From Cyclaneusma minus (taxonomy: Eukaryota > Ascomycota > Leotiomycetes > Marthamycetales > Marthamycetaceae), in contig JAKZHN010000009.1 in NCBI GenBank assembly GCA_037179335.1, positions 868,001 to 932,000 of the forward strand: 64,000 nt of DNA. The letters run 5' to 3'. Below are positions 1-11,639 of the stretch, one piece after another. The notes beneath the pieces are model-generated. The model searched no databases, had not been told where the DNA came from, and was given only the letters and a program-made list of their open reading frames with translations. Position 1 is the first letter of the stretch, and each line of letters begins with the position of its first letter. The translations under genes were made by a program, and so were the position numbers.

Positions 1-233
1 AAGACGAAGGAAGCTGGCGTTCGCGCATGGAAGATTGCGTCCGTAGCAGTACCCCTGGGAATGTTCAAGAGACAACTGTGGAGGAGCCTTATTTATACCC
101 TGTGGTTCTATGAGCGACGCTTCGTCCCATTCGTTACTCTGTCTCTCACACGCGTGACACTCGCCCATCTCAAACCCGAGCCACGTGTCGATACTGTGGC
201 CTGTCGCAAACGCTCTCTAGTTTGACTCGACTC

Positions 234-1062
234 TCAACTCTCAATCTTCTTGCCAAGAGGCTGTCTCAACATCACCCAATTCAGAATGGGTTCTTCCTCT
301 CCATAGCGCTTAGCATCAATCGAGATCAAATCCACATCCTCCCAACCTAGCTTCAAATATAGCGGATGCCCCGGTGCCGTAGCTTCGATATAAGTGACCT
401 TGTCCTCCTTATCCGGATACTTTGCCAGCGTGTCTTCCAGCAGTATTCTCCCCAGGCCTTTGCGTTGGTAGGCCGGGTCTACTGCCAGCAGACCAACATC
501 TATGATACTCCATATCAGCACTTTTCACTTGCCATCCTCGCATCACGCACAGCATTTAAGTTTGAAGCTGATCGCCGAGAGCAGTAGCACTGATAATCTG
601 ATTCAGGAAATAAGAGGCAAACTCACCGTACGTATTTTCCGCATCAATATATTTCTCCTGCATCCCATCCAGCGCCCCAAAGAAGTCATCCGCCAACTCC
701 ACATTCGCACCCTTCGGATACTTCAATTTCCTCCCTTCCCTATACGCCCTCTCCCGTTCCTCCTCCTCCCTCTTCCTCTCGATCTTTTCATCCTCTGTCA
801 ACTTGTGCGGAAATTGCCATCTTGAATAGGCAACGATTTTGCCAGTCTCGTTGTCAACGAGTTTGAAGTGACGATTCTCTCGATAGCCCACCTGACGATG
901 GAAACGTTCAATGAGCCATTCGGCGATGGATTCGTTGCTGCAGCGTTCGGGGGGCATCACGATGCGGTTTACGTTGATGGGGCGGAAGGCGGCGATGTAG
1001 ATTTGTGCCATGGCGGGCGCGTCGGCGAGGGTGGCGGGGTGGACTGTGTATTGGGTGGTCAT
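234..1062 (-). CDS. GNAT-family N-acetyltransferase, two exons
   Basis: Predicted acetyl-CoA-dependent N-acetyltransferase of about 233 residues; the acceptor substrate is unknown. Exons are 627..1062 and 234..499; the 127-nt intron has a GTGAGT donor and an ATAG acceptor, and joining restores the frame through the fold's core. After the junction comes DVGLLAVDPAYQRKGLG (about residues 146-162), the GNAT motif A with the Q/R-x-x-G-x-G loop that binds the CoA pyrophosphate. The N-terminal part opens with a typical TVHPATLADAPAMAQIY start and has a Lys/Glu/Arg-rich helix near residues 90-110. An in-frame ATG at 1188 would add 42 residues; I prefer 1062 because family members usually begin just before this PATLAD-like strand. 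Fungal members of this type are poorly characterised and often linked to detoxification, so the role is not assigned. Confidence 0.8.
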
Positions 1063-2433
1063 GGTGAAGGATTGGAGTTCGGATGATGCCAAATCAATGT
1101 GTCTCAGACGGAGCTCTGGTGGCGAAGTTTCGTCTTCAACTCCGAATCCCGCATTCTGCACATGCACGCCATTCACCGCTGCAGACAACGGCGCTTATAT
1201 AAGAAATCCCCGGGCTATGGCGCTGGGACGCGGGATTGTTTCAGACGGCGAGCCTGATAAACGACGTTTTCGCAAAAGTTCGCTGAAACATAGCTTTGCG
1301 TAACCTCGTCGGGCAAAGCTGGACGGACGGTGGCGGACGGTGGCGTTGAGCTTGCCATGCAGGAGAATGGCACGAGTGGCCGAGGGAGGTTGGCAGGACT
1401 CTTGTGGCTTTTCGAGGGGTTGTGATGGCCGTGGGACGGAGGGAGAGGGCTTGAGGGGTACGTGCCGGGTCTAAGCTGGGGCCCCGGACGGGAGCATCGT
1501 AAGATATCGACCTTTCGTGAGCTCGAGAGTCGTCGGAATATTATTAACGACACCTGGCTCGTCCTGTCAAATCTGGCTTTGTGTGCTGTGGCCGGCAGAT
1601 CCTGCGCTGACTTTGGCTGTACAACCGGACATGGAGCCGGCTGAACCGAGAGAATTCAATTGAGGTACCTGCTATACAGGTACATGTATAGCAGCACGAG
1701 CTATTTGCCCAAGATATTTCCCTATTCTCCACAATTTCTCTCTCATTTCTCTTTAATTTCACAACGGTCTTGGTCTTTGTTCTTGGACAGCTCCCAGTCA
1801 ATTCTGCTTTGGTGGCCTAAGACTTTGATAGCGCTCAACTAAAACTTCTCCTTATCGGTGAATTTGACAGCCCAACCTAAACTCTACTCATCCACGGCAC
1901 CACCACACAACCTCGCCCTCCCTCCGGCCTCCCGATCAACCATCAAATCGCTCTTCAGGGTCCCGCCAAGCTCAACCTCTCCAGCCACTCGCTCCGACCT
2001 TGCCACACCGAGCAGTCTGTCTCTGCAATTGGAAAGGCTGTCTTGCGCTCCGCCAGCCTTTGCATGCTTCATCATGCCAACCTCCTGTATCTGCGCTCCT
2101 TAACACGCACTACTCCCGGGCGAGCGCGACTTTCCTTCTGTCTCCTCTACCTTCATTTGCATCGTGCCATTCCTTTGTACCACTTGGCCAGGGCATCAAC
2201 CTCCCTAATTCGTCAATACATAATCCTTCAACTCCTTAAGCGTCCTGTCTCTCCCCAGGCCGGCAGTAACACCAAGACATTCAAACGGCTACCTACGCGC
2301 TCGTGCTCCAACCTGTCGACACGAATCCCCACTTAAGCTGACTGACTGACTGAATGCCGCATCATCCTGAGACACGCCAACGCAGAACACAGAGCACGGG
2401 GGTATGCAGGAACAGAAATCGGCCACTGTCACC
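1063..2433. other. Intergenic: two divergent upstream regions
   Basis: No convincing gene. It separates the divergent GNAT gene from the large gene that starts at 2434. The right half (about 1850-2400) is C/T-rich with short unrelated ORFs in all frames, as expected of a fungal 5' leader. A GACTGACTGACTGA run sits near 2340. Confidence 0.5.
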
Positions 2434-5400
2434 ATGGCGTACCCACCTCGTCCCGCCTCACCGACCCTTACAAACCCCGATATGATCCTCCCCTATGGCC
2501 TCGAACCCTACGGCGCATACGACCGGGAGACTCCCAACCCTTCTCAATACCCCGAAAAACTCGCTCCTGGTCAATGGGACAACTCGCCAAATATGGCTGG
2601 CTTCGCTTCGTATGGTCAGGGGATGCAGGCGCAAATGATGCCCTTGGCGATTGGCGGCCCAGTTACTCCTATAATTTATGGAAACGGAACCATGCTGTCA
2701 GATATAGGCGAAGTGACGGAAGCCGAAAGCGTACACGGGTCAGCGAAGAAACCGACCAAGCAGGAGCTGCGGCGTTCGAGAGACAGTGTAATCCATAATC
2801 CTAGGGGAGCAGATATGGCGATCAATGTGAGCCCGACGAAGAGCTACGGTGCGGTTATGAAGAGATCGAAGACTGGCACACACGAGAGGAAGGTTAGCGT
2901 GGAAAGTACGAGTACGGTTCAGTCGGAAGGACATAAGGCGGAGGTGATCGAAGGCGACTTTGACGATGGAATCAGCGTGGACGACAGCGTTTTCCAGGGC
3001 GACGACGAAGAGAGCAACGTTGACGAGGGCTATTTGCAAGAACTGAGGAATCGACACGGAGTTGTGACGATCGAGGACACAGACGACGAAGATCCTTTGT
3101 CGAGTGCAGCTCTCAGCCGAAGAGCAGAGAGAATTCTGGCGAATGCGAAAAGACGGCTCGACGTGAGTACTTTGGCCCGAGGTGGACCTGCCGAACTTGT
3201 GGAAAAAGCTGACTTTGCCGAAATTAGAATATGGAGGGCAATCTCAATAGGGCAAGAACGGTGTACACTTCGCCGACAAGCTCGATATCGTCACAGTCCA
3301 TGCCAACCTCCCCATTGCAACACGAATACCAACAATCGACAGAGGATAGACGAGTTCATGCCATAACTACACACCAAGGCTCTCCTGGACACACGAGAGT
3401 GTTCAGCGAAACCTCTATACCCTCTCCAGAAGGACCACAGTGCCCTCTGCTGGCATCACGTTCTATGAGCGCCATGGCCAATCCCAGTTCCAGGCTCGCC
3501 AATTCCTCCCCTGTAGGAGCGTCAAGAGATCTGCGAGTAGAGCCACGGAATTTTGCTCGTCCATTGGTCTCGTCCCCGCTGAAAAGAGACCCTCCTTTAT
3601 CTCCTCTGCGGCGATTACAAGAGGACGCAGCAACTATGAATACTGAGCCAGGTCTCACACGCGCGCGCTCAAGTAGCTCTGCTCTGCCTGCTAGAATAAC
3701 CAGTGATGATGGCGGAGTCACTCGCTCGGCCTCAAGCTTACAGATGCGAGATTTGCACGGCCAGATGCAAGACCTGAAAGGCAAAATTGCCCAATTACGC
3801 GACAAAGCAAGAGCAGATTCATTGAGGCGTCGCAGTATGCAAAGTCTAAGGGCATCGAGTCCATTCACAGTTGCTGAACAATGGTACACAAGTGACAGCA
3901 GTTATAAAGATGGTCACTTGAAAGCAGATGCGGGGATTGCATATAGTCCTGTTAGTCAGGAGCTGAGTGGGAGTCCGAATGAAGACGAGGTTCCGTTGTA
4001 CAAAGTACCAGAGGAAGCTCGTGTCGGGAGCGAAAGAAGCAGTGGATCCGTGAAAGTATTCCGAAAATCTCCGCCGCCAGCACCAATACCCGAAGAGCAG
4101 CATTCTCGCGAATCAGATCAGACATCAACGCAATTTTCTGATGGTGAGGACGCCTATGACACGGCCGCTGAAGATGGTGCCCCCCTGAGTCCAGATGGAG
4201 AAGTGGGAGATGAAGGGGTGGAAGATGAACAAGAATATCCCGACATTGACGACGGTGAAGCCGAGGGCGAAGATGAGTACGACGATGGGTTTGTCAATGT
4301 TGACGAACTATCGGACTACGAAAGTGAATCCGGTGCCACCGAGTATCATGATTCGCACGCCCAACAGCTGTCACACGAGGACAGAGAAGATGCCTTTGAC
4401 TACGAGCATTTCATTCTGCATTCCGCAATGGGCCACATAAGCCAGCTGGGCTACGGACGCCGCGACAGCTTTAGTTCCGAGGATTCAGTTGAGACGACAA
4501 AAGCTGTGGATCCAGCAGACAATGAAACTGCCATAACTACACCACGAGCCAGTATGGGACATCTCAGACAGGACAGCGTTAGTACAATTTCTACGGTAGC
4601 AACGTTCGCTACCGCCAATGAGGGATACGATGATGACGAGGAAGAGGAAGAAGAAGAGCAAGATGAACAGGAGGATGCGCAGGAGGATGGGCAGGAAGAC
4701 GAACAGGAAGACGAACAAGAAGTCCTCGAAGAAAAACAGGAGGTGATTGAGGAAAAACAAGAGGCGACTCAACAATATCCCGTAAAACTCAGCAATCTCA
4801 AGGCTCCGGTCACTTGTACCCCTATGGCCCAAAAGCGCGGTACATTTGGCGGCTCGTCGCCCGAATTCTCCGACAACGGCGCAGCAGCAAATAGCTCAGC
4901 CATCGTCGAGGAGGATTCCGACGGATCCGCCTCAGGCGGCTCGCGTCCCCCATCCGTCCTTCGAGTTGACAATAGCAACTGCTCCGCAACTTCAGCCTCC
5001 ATCTCCTCAGGCTCCGACGGTCGGCCCTCCACAAGCCGAACGACCGACTATGTACCACGCAGCGACTTCAAGACCGCACACCGACCCAGTATCTCGAGTT
5101 TTAATAGCACCGGCACCGCACGCAGCTTCCCGCTCATCAACAAGCCCAAAATCATCACTACTTCAGAGCCACGCTCCGAGAACGGTTCGGCCAGGGCTGG
5201 GAGGAATCGGTCCGCGACGGTGGTGCACACAAGCTCCATTCCCAGCTCCGAAGGATTCAGGTTCAACGGCAGCGAATACCGCTCTCCTACCATTGAGCTC
5301 CAATCTTCCAGCGCCCGATCGTCTCCAATCAAGACAAACGCCGAGCTCGACGCGATGACTGGGAATGGAAGCGGCGGGAGACCTCGTGGCATGAGCGCCC

Positions 5401-5618
5401 TGGACGTCAAGCGAATTATCGGCAAAGACGGCAAGGAGAGTCCGATCAGTAGCTTGCAGAAGGAAGACCAAGTGCTAGTCGAGAACCTGGTCGCTTCGCT
5501 CGGCAAATGCGTATTGGGACTGCAAGACGCGGGAACGAATTCCTATGAAGGCAGAGTGTGGCGACGCCGACTCTTCGCTGCGAGGAGGGTGTTGGAAGGC
5601 GAAGAAGGATCTATGTGA
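2434..5618 (+). CDS. Conserved-type fungal protein, disordered and acidic, function unknown
   Basis: I do not recognise a characterised homologue. Exons are 2434..3162 and 3228..5618; the 65-nt intron has a GTGAGT donor, a CTGAC branch and an ATTAG acceptor. The product is about 1,039 residues. The start at 2434 sits in ACCATGG; an in-frame ATG at 2404 would add 10 residues. Two segments look structured: a helical block spanning the splice junction (ERILANAKRRLDNMEGNLNR, residues about 230-250) and the last about 75 residues, which are helix-rich and basic near the end (GRVWRRRLFAARRVLEG). The rest is Ser/Pro/Thr-rich with many SPxx and RSxS-like sites, plus a Glu/Gln/Asp repeat near residues 710-757 (units of QEDEQED and EEKQEV). 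This is consistent with a phosphorylated scaffold, but no function is inferred. Confidence 0.75.
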
Positions 5619-6051
5619 TCGACGCGGAAATTTTCCCGTCATGCCGTTGGTTGCAATACTCATTTTGTCGTTTTTGGCCATGTCACCGCCTATTTCCTTT
5701 GTCATCGCGGAAACCCTTTTGAGATTTTCATATTTTGGCGCTCGCGCTCTTTCTTCTATTTTCACATATGCATGGCATGGGGCGGTCACGTACTCGTACA
5801 TTTTTCCCGTTTCTGAAAGAGATCATGCAACGGCCGCTTTGCTTGGAGGAAGGAATTGTTTCTGGGGCGGAGCACATCTGGGCAAGGCTAGCGTTGAGTT
5901 TTTTATTCTTTTTCTTTGCTGGCTGGCTGGTGGTGCGCTTCTTTTTACTTTTGATACCCCGTGTACAAATCTGTATTTTTCTCTTGGAACTTTTACGATA
6001 TTTAATTATCGCTGGCGAGTTTTTGGAGCCGAAATAAGATACAAACAAAAG

Positions 6052-6054
<3 letters not shown>

Positions 6055-6084
<30 letters not shown>
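6055..6084. repeat. (AT)15 microsatellite
   Basis: Thirty bases of perfect alternating AT follow the 3' flank of the gene ending at 5618. Likely length-polymorphic. Confidence 0.95.
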
Positions 6085-6087
<3 letters not shown>

Positions 6088-6929
6088 GCTAATTTTTGGT
6101 TCGGGAGTTTTTGGTAACCTTGGCTTTGTGATCTGGTGACTCGTTGCGGAAAGGTCGTCCGTCTTTCCTCTCGAGTCGGGAAGATGGATAGTGGCAGACG
6201 TCAGATGATTGAGACGGCAGCTTGTTCAATACATGTAAGTCTAGCCCGTCACCGTTTCAGCATGATCAAGTTGCGTTGGTTCCGGAAAAGAGCCGACACA
6301 TTGGAGCAGGTCACATGAAGAACTAGTATTTAAAGACCTCTTGGGACTGACCCAGACCTAAAACAACAAACAATTATTCGCCAGGAACACAACCTTTTGA
6401 AGGCACTGATTAGAGTCGGTTGGGTATTGTCCAAGTAAGACAGACAGGCCGCACCTTCCCACCTCTATGCTCTCTCTAATGGGTTCCTTGAAGTCATGCT
6501 GTCGTTGAGCTTCGTCCTCTCGAGACTGTCATTGCACCAACGGTCTGCTGTCGCAGCTCATCCCTGCTCCCGAAAGTGTCCCCCTTTTCTCAAGAACCAA
6601 ACTTTGCCGATGATACACTTTTGGCTTTCATGAGCAGAACGGACGCGAGGGGCTATCTTTAACCAACATTGGAGCGGTTGGGACCTATCATGGGGTTTGG
6701 TAAACTTGGCTAAACTGGTGGGCTTCAGACCATGAATGCCTTGGTGCCATTGACGGGCTTCTGGAGAGAACGAAAGAGGAGGTAGCCAGGGCTATTTATA
6801 CCCTCCAAGAGTGCTGCCGAACATCGTGATTGGCTGTGGCGATGACGTTACTCGCCCCCCCTTTTTGGTTGTGAATGTGTGCTGACTGAAGTTTGGGTGA
6901 TTATGATTCACCCGCGCTTGGCAAGGGGT

Positions 6930-7470
6930 GGGACATGGATATATAAATCGTCCTCAGCTTGAGGTTTTGAAATCTCCAAGATACACATGGCAAGACATCT
7001 TTTGTGATGGCGATGCACCCACTGGGTCACGCCCAACTTTGGCGTTTCACAGGAAAGGAAAGACTGCTTTGTGAAAACTGCTTTGGATCAGGTATCTACC
7101 TGTCAAGGAAGCTCAAACGTTGAGCCAGACATACTGTTGATCAGTATATGCTGCTGTCGATACTTTCGCTTACCGTATCTAGTGCACTCGCATCCGTGAC
7201 CCAGCCAGGGGCGGAAGGTGGGTATATAAAGCGTTCTCCAGTTCCTGGTTTTGGAATCCCCAAGACATCCTCATTGAGCCCCCGACCGAATGTCCACGTC
7301 CCCGCTAGATCAAGGCCAATTTGAGGTTTCGGCGAACGAGGACGGTCTGCTTTGTGAGCTCAGTTTTGGACGTTGTTTTGACCTGTCAAGCAGGCCTAGA
7401 GTTGAGTCGGATATACTGTGAAGTGGAGATGCTGCTGTCGATACATTTTCTTACCGTCAGCATACTTGCT
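6930..7470 (+). repeat. Diverged tandem duplication, 283-bp period, with TATA boxes
   Basis: Two direct copies align gap-free over long stretches: TATATAAA at 6940 and 7223, an ATG at 7007 and 7290, and shared strings such as CTGCTTTGTGA, ACCTGTCAAG and ATGCTGCTGTCGATAC. The TATA-to-ATG distance is 67 in both and every landmark is offset by 283. The ATGs open ORFs of 38 codons (7007..7123) and 43 codons (7290..7421). I do not call them genes, but the conserved geometry is noted as a finding. Confidence 0.7.
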
Positions 7471-9781
7471 TACTGTCGACCTTAGACTTCGCAAACGGGT
7501 CAGAAGTATGCTAGGTGGTGATATTTAGGCACAGACTCACGACTGTGCCTGGCAGTTCGAGCCTTGAGATTTTCTGTGTCGTGGAATGTGGTCCCCATGT
7601 CTCTTTAAGTTCCATTCTTCGGGAACAAGGTGTTTTGTGGGGCTGAAGAAAGAATGAACTCTGCCGGGAGAGTCTTGGATTTTTATAGGAAGAAGAGGGA
7701 CGGGTTTTGTGGGTGAGTCACACAGTTTGGCTGTAGAAGCTGCTGCTAACCTCCTCGTGACCAGTAGCGGAGCCTCGTGGTCACTTGACTTATCTGGTTT
7801 GTGCTCTGGCTAGGGGAAGGTGGGAGAGCTACCTACATAAGAACTCTTTTGCCTGGGAGCAGTTGCTCACCCAAGAGAGGAAAGAATTTTACAAGGAGAT
7901 GAAGTTGACTTGTACACTGGAAATGGCGAAGGAAAGAGTCAGTAGCTGAGTTGGAGTGCTGGCCATTATGACAATTCCTGGGCTAGCATAACCGAGCAGA
8001 TGGTTTTGGTGCACCAGAGTGTTCTGTACCTAGGGGGTCGTGAGATCTGCTGCTGTTGACGGTCATTGCTACTGCTGAGACCAGTGCTTGCGGTCGAAAC
8101 TTTGGAGTTCCCCGACAGGCTAATACGTAGTTGAGGTAAGTCACGTTTCGGGAGAGATTTTGGAGGTGCAAAACCAAGTCGTTGATCAATCGTTTGCCAA
8201 TCACACATCAGATGACCCGAGGATGTGCTGAATGTCGTACCCTACGTCCTCTTTGAGTCTCTTAAATTGCCTGGAGAAGAGGAGTGGGATAGAAGAGGAG
8301 GTTGGGTATATTTATAGGGGATTAGGATTAGGTTAAAACCAACATGGGGTCTTCAAACACGTCCGATGATCGTTGCAAGCCGTTTGCTTCCTGACCCCGA
8401 GCTTGTTTTGGAGAGGTATTTCAATTGCGGCTCGAGCAGTTGCAACTCGACAGCTTCGAAAGAACTCGAACGGTTCCCCTGAAGACTGGGTCTTCTGCTT
8501 CGGTGGTCTCAAAGCCGATGCCGAAACCGTCATCCCGGTTTGTTGTCTGTCGATAATCTTGGTTTCTGATGTCTTTATGGCGTCTCAACCCGAGGTGTTG
8601 CCAATTCCTCTTGGTTCTTCCTTGCCTTCGCAGTGGCCATGGGATGACTCGCTGCTACGAGTTATTGTCAATCCTTAAGCTTGCTTGCGGTTTGTTTGAT
8701 ATCTAGGTGAGAGTCAGTCATGTGCTCTTGGACTTCCAACTTGGCGTATATAGTAAACGGGTAGGTACGGTTATTATCAGTCTTTCTCAAAGCACTTTTG
8801 CGTCTGAGGAAAGGTATGAGTATCGTTTGAATGCTCCCGAATGATTCCACAGGGAAATAGCTACGCCGAGGGTTGGACAGGGTCCCAGGGAACAATGAGA
8901 CACAATTTAATACCGCATCCTTTCTCCTCCCGGTCATGTTCGGTTGCCGCATGGAGGTGTCCATTCTTGAAGGGGGCAGCTCCCGGCTTTGTTAAGACTG
9001 GACCTGGACCTCACCAGGTCGCGATGGCGATAGTCGCCGCCAGCCTTGTTACGCGATGATATCGTTGCTGCAGGCTCCACGTCTGACCCGAGTTATTTGG
9101 ACCAGCAATGCCGGAAATGCGAGGATGCTTTGAAGGATCTTTCAGGGTGACTGGCCGCGGGACCCTTCCTACGTCCCTCCGACTCTCTATATATGTTCTC
9201 CTATCAAGACCTCCAGATATCAATCTCCTGCTACACAAGTTTTTCCCTTCTGTGTAGACTTTGGTAATATACAGGCTACTAGCTCTAAACTAAGCAACAC
9301 AAAAGGCATCTATCCCTAGGGTTAGGGCGGCCGGAAGTAAGCAGTCTTGCCGCTTAAACAGTGAACCACCATGCTGCGAGCTTCCCGAGCACAATCCCCT
9401 CTTTCGACCGAACACGTGCGCAGGTGTCCAACATCTGCGTCAACTTTGAAGCATCCTTCCTCCGCCTTCCATGCACACAAGCATCCGCGAAGCTCTCCAA
9501 ACCCCTTCGCTGTCCACGTATACCAAGCCTCCGTCCAGCAACTCTCCTCAAAAATCAAAGCCCTCTCAACCTCCATCAGCCGTCTGCCCTCCTGTCTTAT
9601 CGTCGTTGTTCTCTCACCGTTCGCTCCCACCAGCGGGCACGCAACTGTTTGCTGCACCCTCGCGCTACCCGGCTTCTCTCGCGCCTCTTGGTATCGCTCT
9701 TTTGTGTATCGGAGCATTCGAAGCTTTATGGCGGCTCTTCAGAACAAGAATTCTACTCTCGTGTGACAGGTAATCTACAGC

Positions 9782-11639
9782 ATGGCGGACACATCTGATG
9801 GTCAAGAGATGGAGTCGAGCAAAAGGCCCGCTTTTTACACTCCTGCGACCCCAGAGGTTTTGAAGGAAAGATTGGCGAGTTCTCAAGCGTCACGGGATCG
9901 AAGAGATGAGAGGGCAAAAGCCGCCAATGCTAAGGCTTGGAGAACGCTTCAAGAACGTTATGGGCGGGATGGTAAGTCGGCACCCTATATACAACCGTGT
10001 TATGCATCCTGTTCTAACTATATCCAGTCTCCAAGGATATCAACAATCGTCAATACGGAGAACACGAATTCAAGGAGCTGGAATACATCGACGAATGCCT
10101 GCAAGAGCTCATATCTGGCGTACCACGAACTATTGTGCCCAATCTGGACATCGCCGAGCTGCTGAAATTACCGAACTCCAAGGCGCGAGAAAACCCCCCG
10201 ATCCCTAAGATATGCGCCGAGGGTTCCCAGATATGGGTAGATGTCAATGACCGACCCATCGTCATTCGGCTGGAAGGAATTACAGACCTGATGTACGCAG
10301 GTACAGGCCAAGAGCCGATGTCTCAGTACTTGATTCGACTCGAGGACAAGTTCGACATGGACTGTAGGGGCCTTAATTGTCCAAAGGATCCAAGCTATCG
10401 GCCTGACGCAATCGATATGGAGTCAAATTCCCTGACAGCGGATGTCGCAGCCAATCTGGAGAGTCTTAACTTTGAAGCCGGGCAAGCGGCATATTACAGA
10501 GCGCAAGGTCTGGCATACTGTACAAGCCATCTTGGAATCTGGCCAGCACAAGGCCACGAGCGAGATCCCCAGCAACTCCACGGTATATTCAACCACCATC
10601 TGACACTTGATACTCGCGGCGGACCAGGGGTAGCCAATAATCCGAAAAAAATCAGACAGAAAAAAGCCGCCCACGAATACATCTTGAAACGTACACCTCT
10701 CGACCAGATTGTCGGAGCAACAATGAAGGCGGCCGTCCCAAACCACTTTGCTGCTTGTCATCAGCACTTTGACAAGATTGCCAATGTTGTGCCTGGATTC
10801 AAGCGAACTTCTCCTCGGCAGTGGTTTCTTGTTGAAGCACTCATTCGGAACAAGACGGTGAAAAACCACAAAGACGCCGGTGATGTCAAAGACAGTTACA
10901 CATCAATGGTTCCGACTGGAGACTGGGCAGGGGGGATATGGTTTTTCCGGGCTTAAATATCAGGTTCGAGACACATCCCGGAGATGTTATCATCGCGATG
11001 GCGGCCCTTGTGGAGCATTTGGTGACACCCATGATTGGACGGCGAGGATGCCATGTCGGATTCAATAAATCCGATCAGAGCATGATTGAAAGCTTCGAAA
11101 CAGAGGAGGGCCTGGCGAAGCTTTGGGGGGACTACCATTCTAGCAGAAGTAAGGAACAGCGGAGATACCAGGAACAGCGGACCAGCGAGATCCTACTTCA
11201 GGAGAAATGGGGGATATTGCGATCCACCGACCCTATCGGAGATACGGCGGAGAGATTGCTAGAGGAGTCGAAGCTTTTTCACGTCCCACTTCCTGAAAAT
11301 TGGAGAAAACTTCATTCCGGCCATATCGAAAAGACCAAGGTCATTGCAGCTTTGACAAAGCGTTTACAAGTTGCAATAAAGAGCCCCAGCGCCATTGAAT
11401 CGATCACCGACCTGGAACGCCAGATCTCTATAGCTGAGAATACGCCAGTAGCCCTTTACTACGAGCTGAATACGACAGAGAGTGGAAGATTTGCAAAAGG
11501 TCACAATCCTTTCATGTCGGCTCAAAAAACTACCGCAGCTAAAAAAGCTGCTCCGGAAGGAATGTCGCGTGGCGAGACGCGAGAGTTAGAGGCAAAGGAG
11601 GACGTTTGGGAACAGCGGAAAAAGCCAAGAATAGGGTAA
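9782..11639 (+). CDS. Putative 2OG-Fe(II) dioxygenase, TET/JBP-like, with a one-base frameshift
   Basis: Exons are 9782..9971 and 10028..11639; the 56-nt intron has a GTAAGT donor, CTAAC branch and CCAG acceptor. The frame then breaks at a G6 run (10930-10935): one more G would fuse the 10028-10956 frame to the 10938-11639 frame and give about 600 residues. Read across the break, the core has the order of the double-stranded beta-helix oxygenases: NHKDAGD (H-x-D iron ligands, about residues 343-345), WAGGDMVFPGL, HPGDVII, then VEHLVTP (distal His) and GRRGCHVGF (Arg for 2-oxoglutarate). This spacing resembles TET/JBP-type nucleic-acid oxygenases, although other members of the superfamily are possible. 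The N-terminal 60 residues are charged and helical. It may be a pseudogene, a sequencing error or a frameshifted allele. Confidence 0.65.

Larger units (their letters stand above)
5619..9781. other. 4.2-kb gene-free interval
   Basis: No ORF here resembles a protein family I know. It holds an (AT)15 microsatellite, a duplicated unit with TATA boxes (6930..7470), further TATA-like strings near 6794, 7686 and 8310, and TAGGGTTAGGG at 9316-9326, a telomere-like string. The last 400 bases carry overlapping ORFs in several frames with no consistent coding signal; they are probably the leader of the next gene. Confidence 0.45.

Noticed and set aside
9371..9766. 131-codon plus-strand ORF and overlapping ORFs in other frames upstream of the oxygenase
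   Set aside because: Three plus frames and one minus frame are open over the same stretch with Ser/Leu/Pro-rich, motif-free products; more like a leader or GC-biased sequence than a gene.
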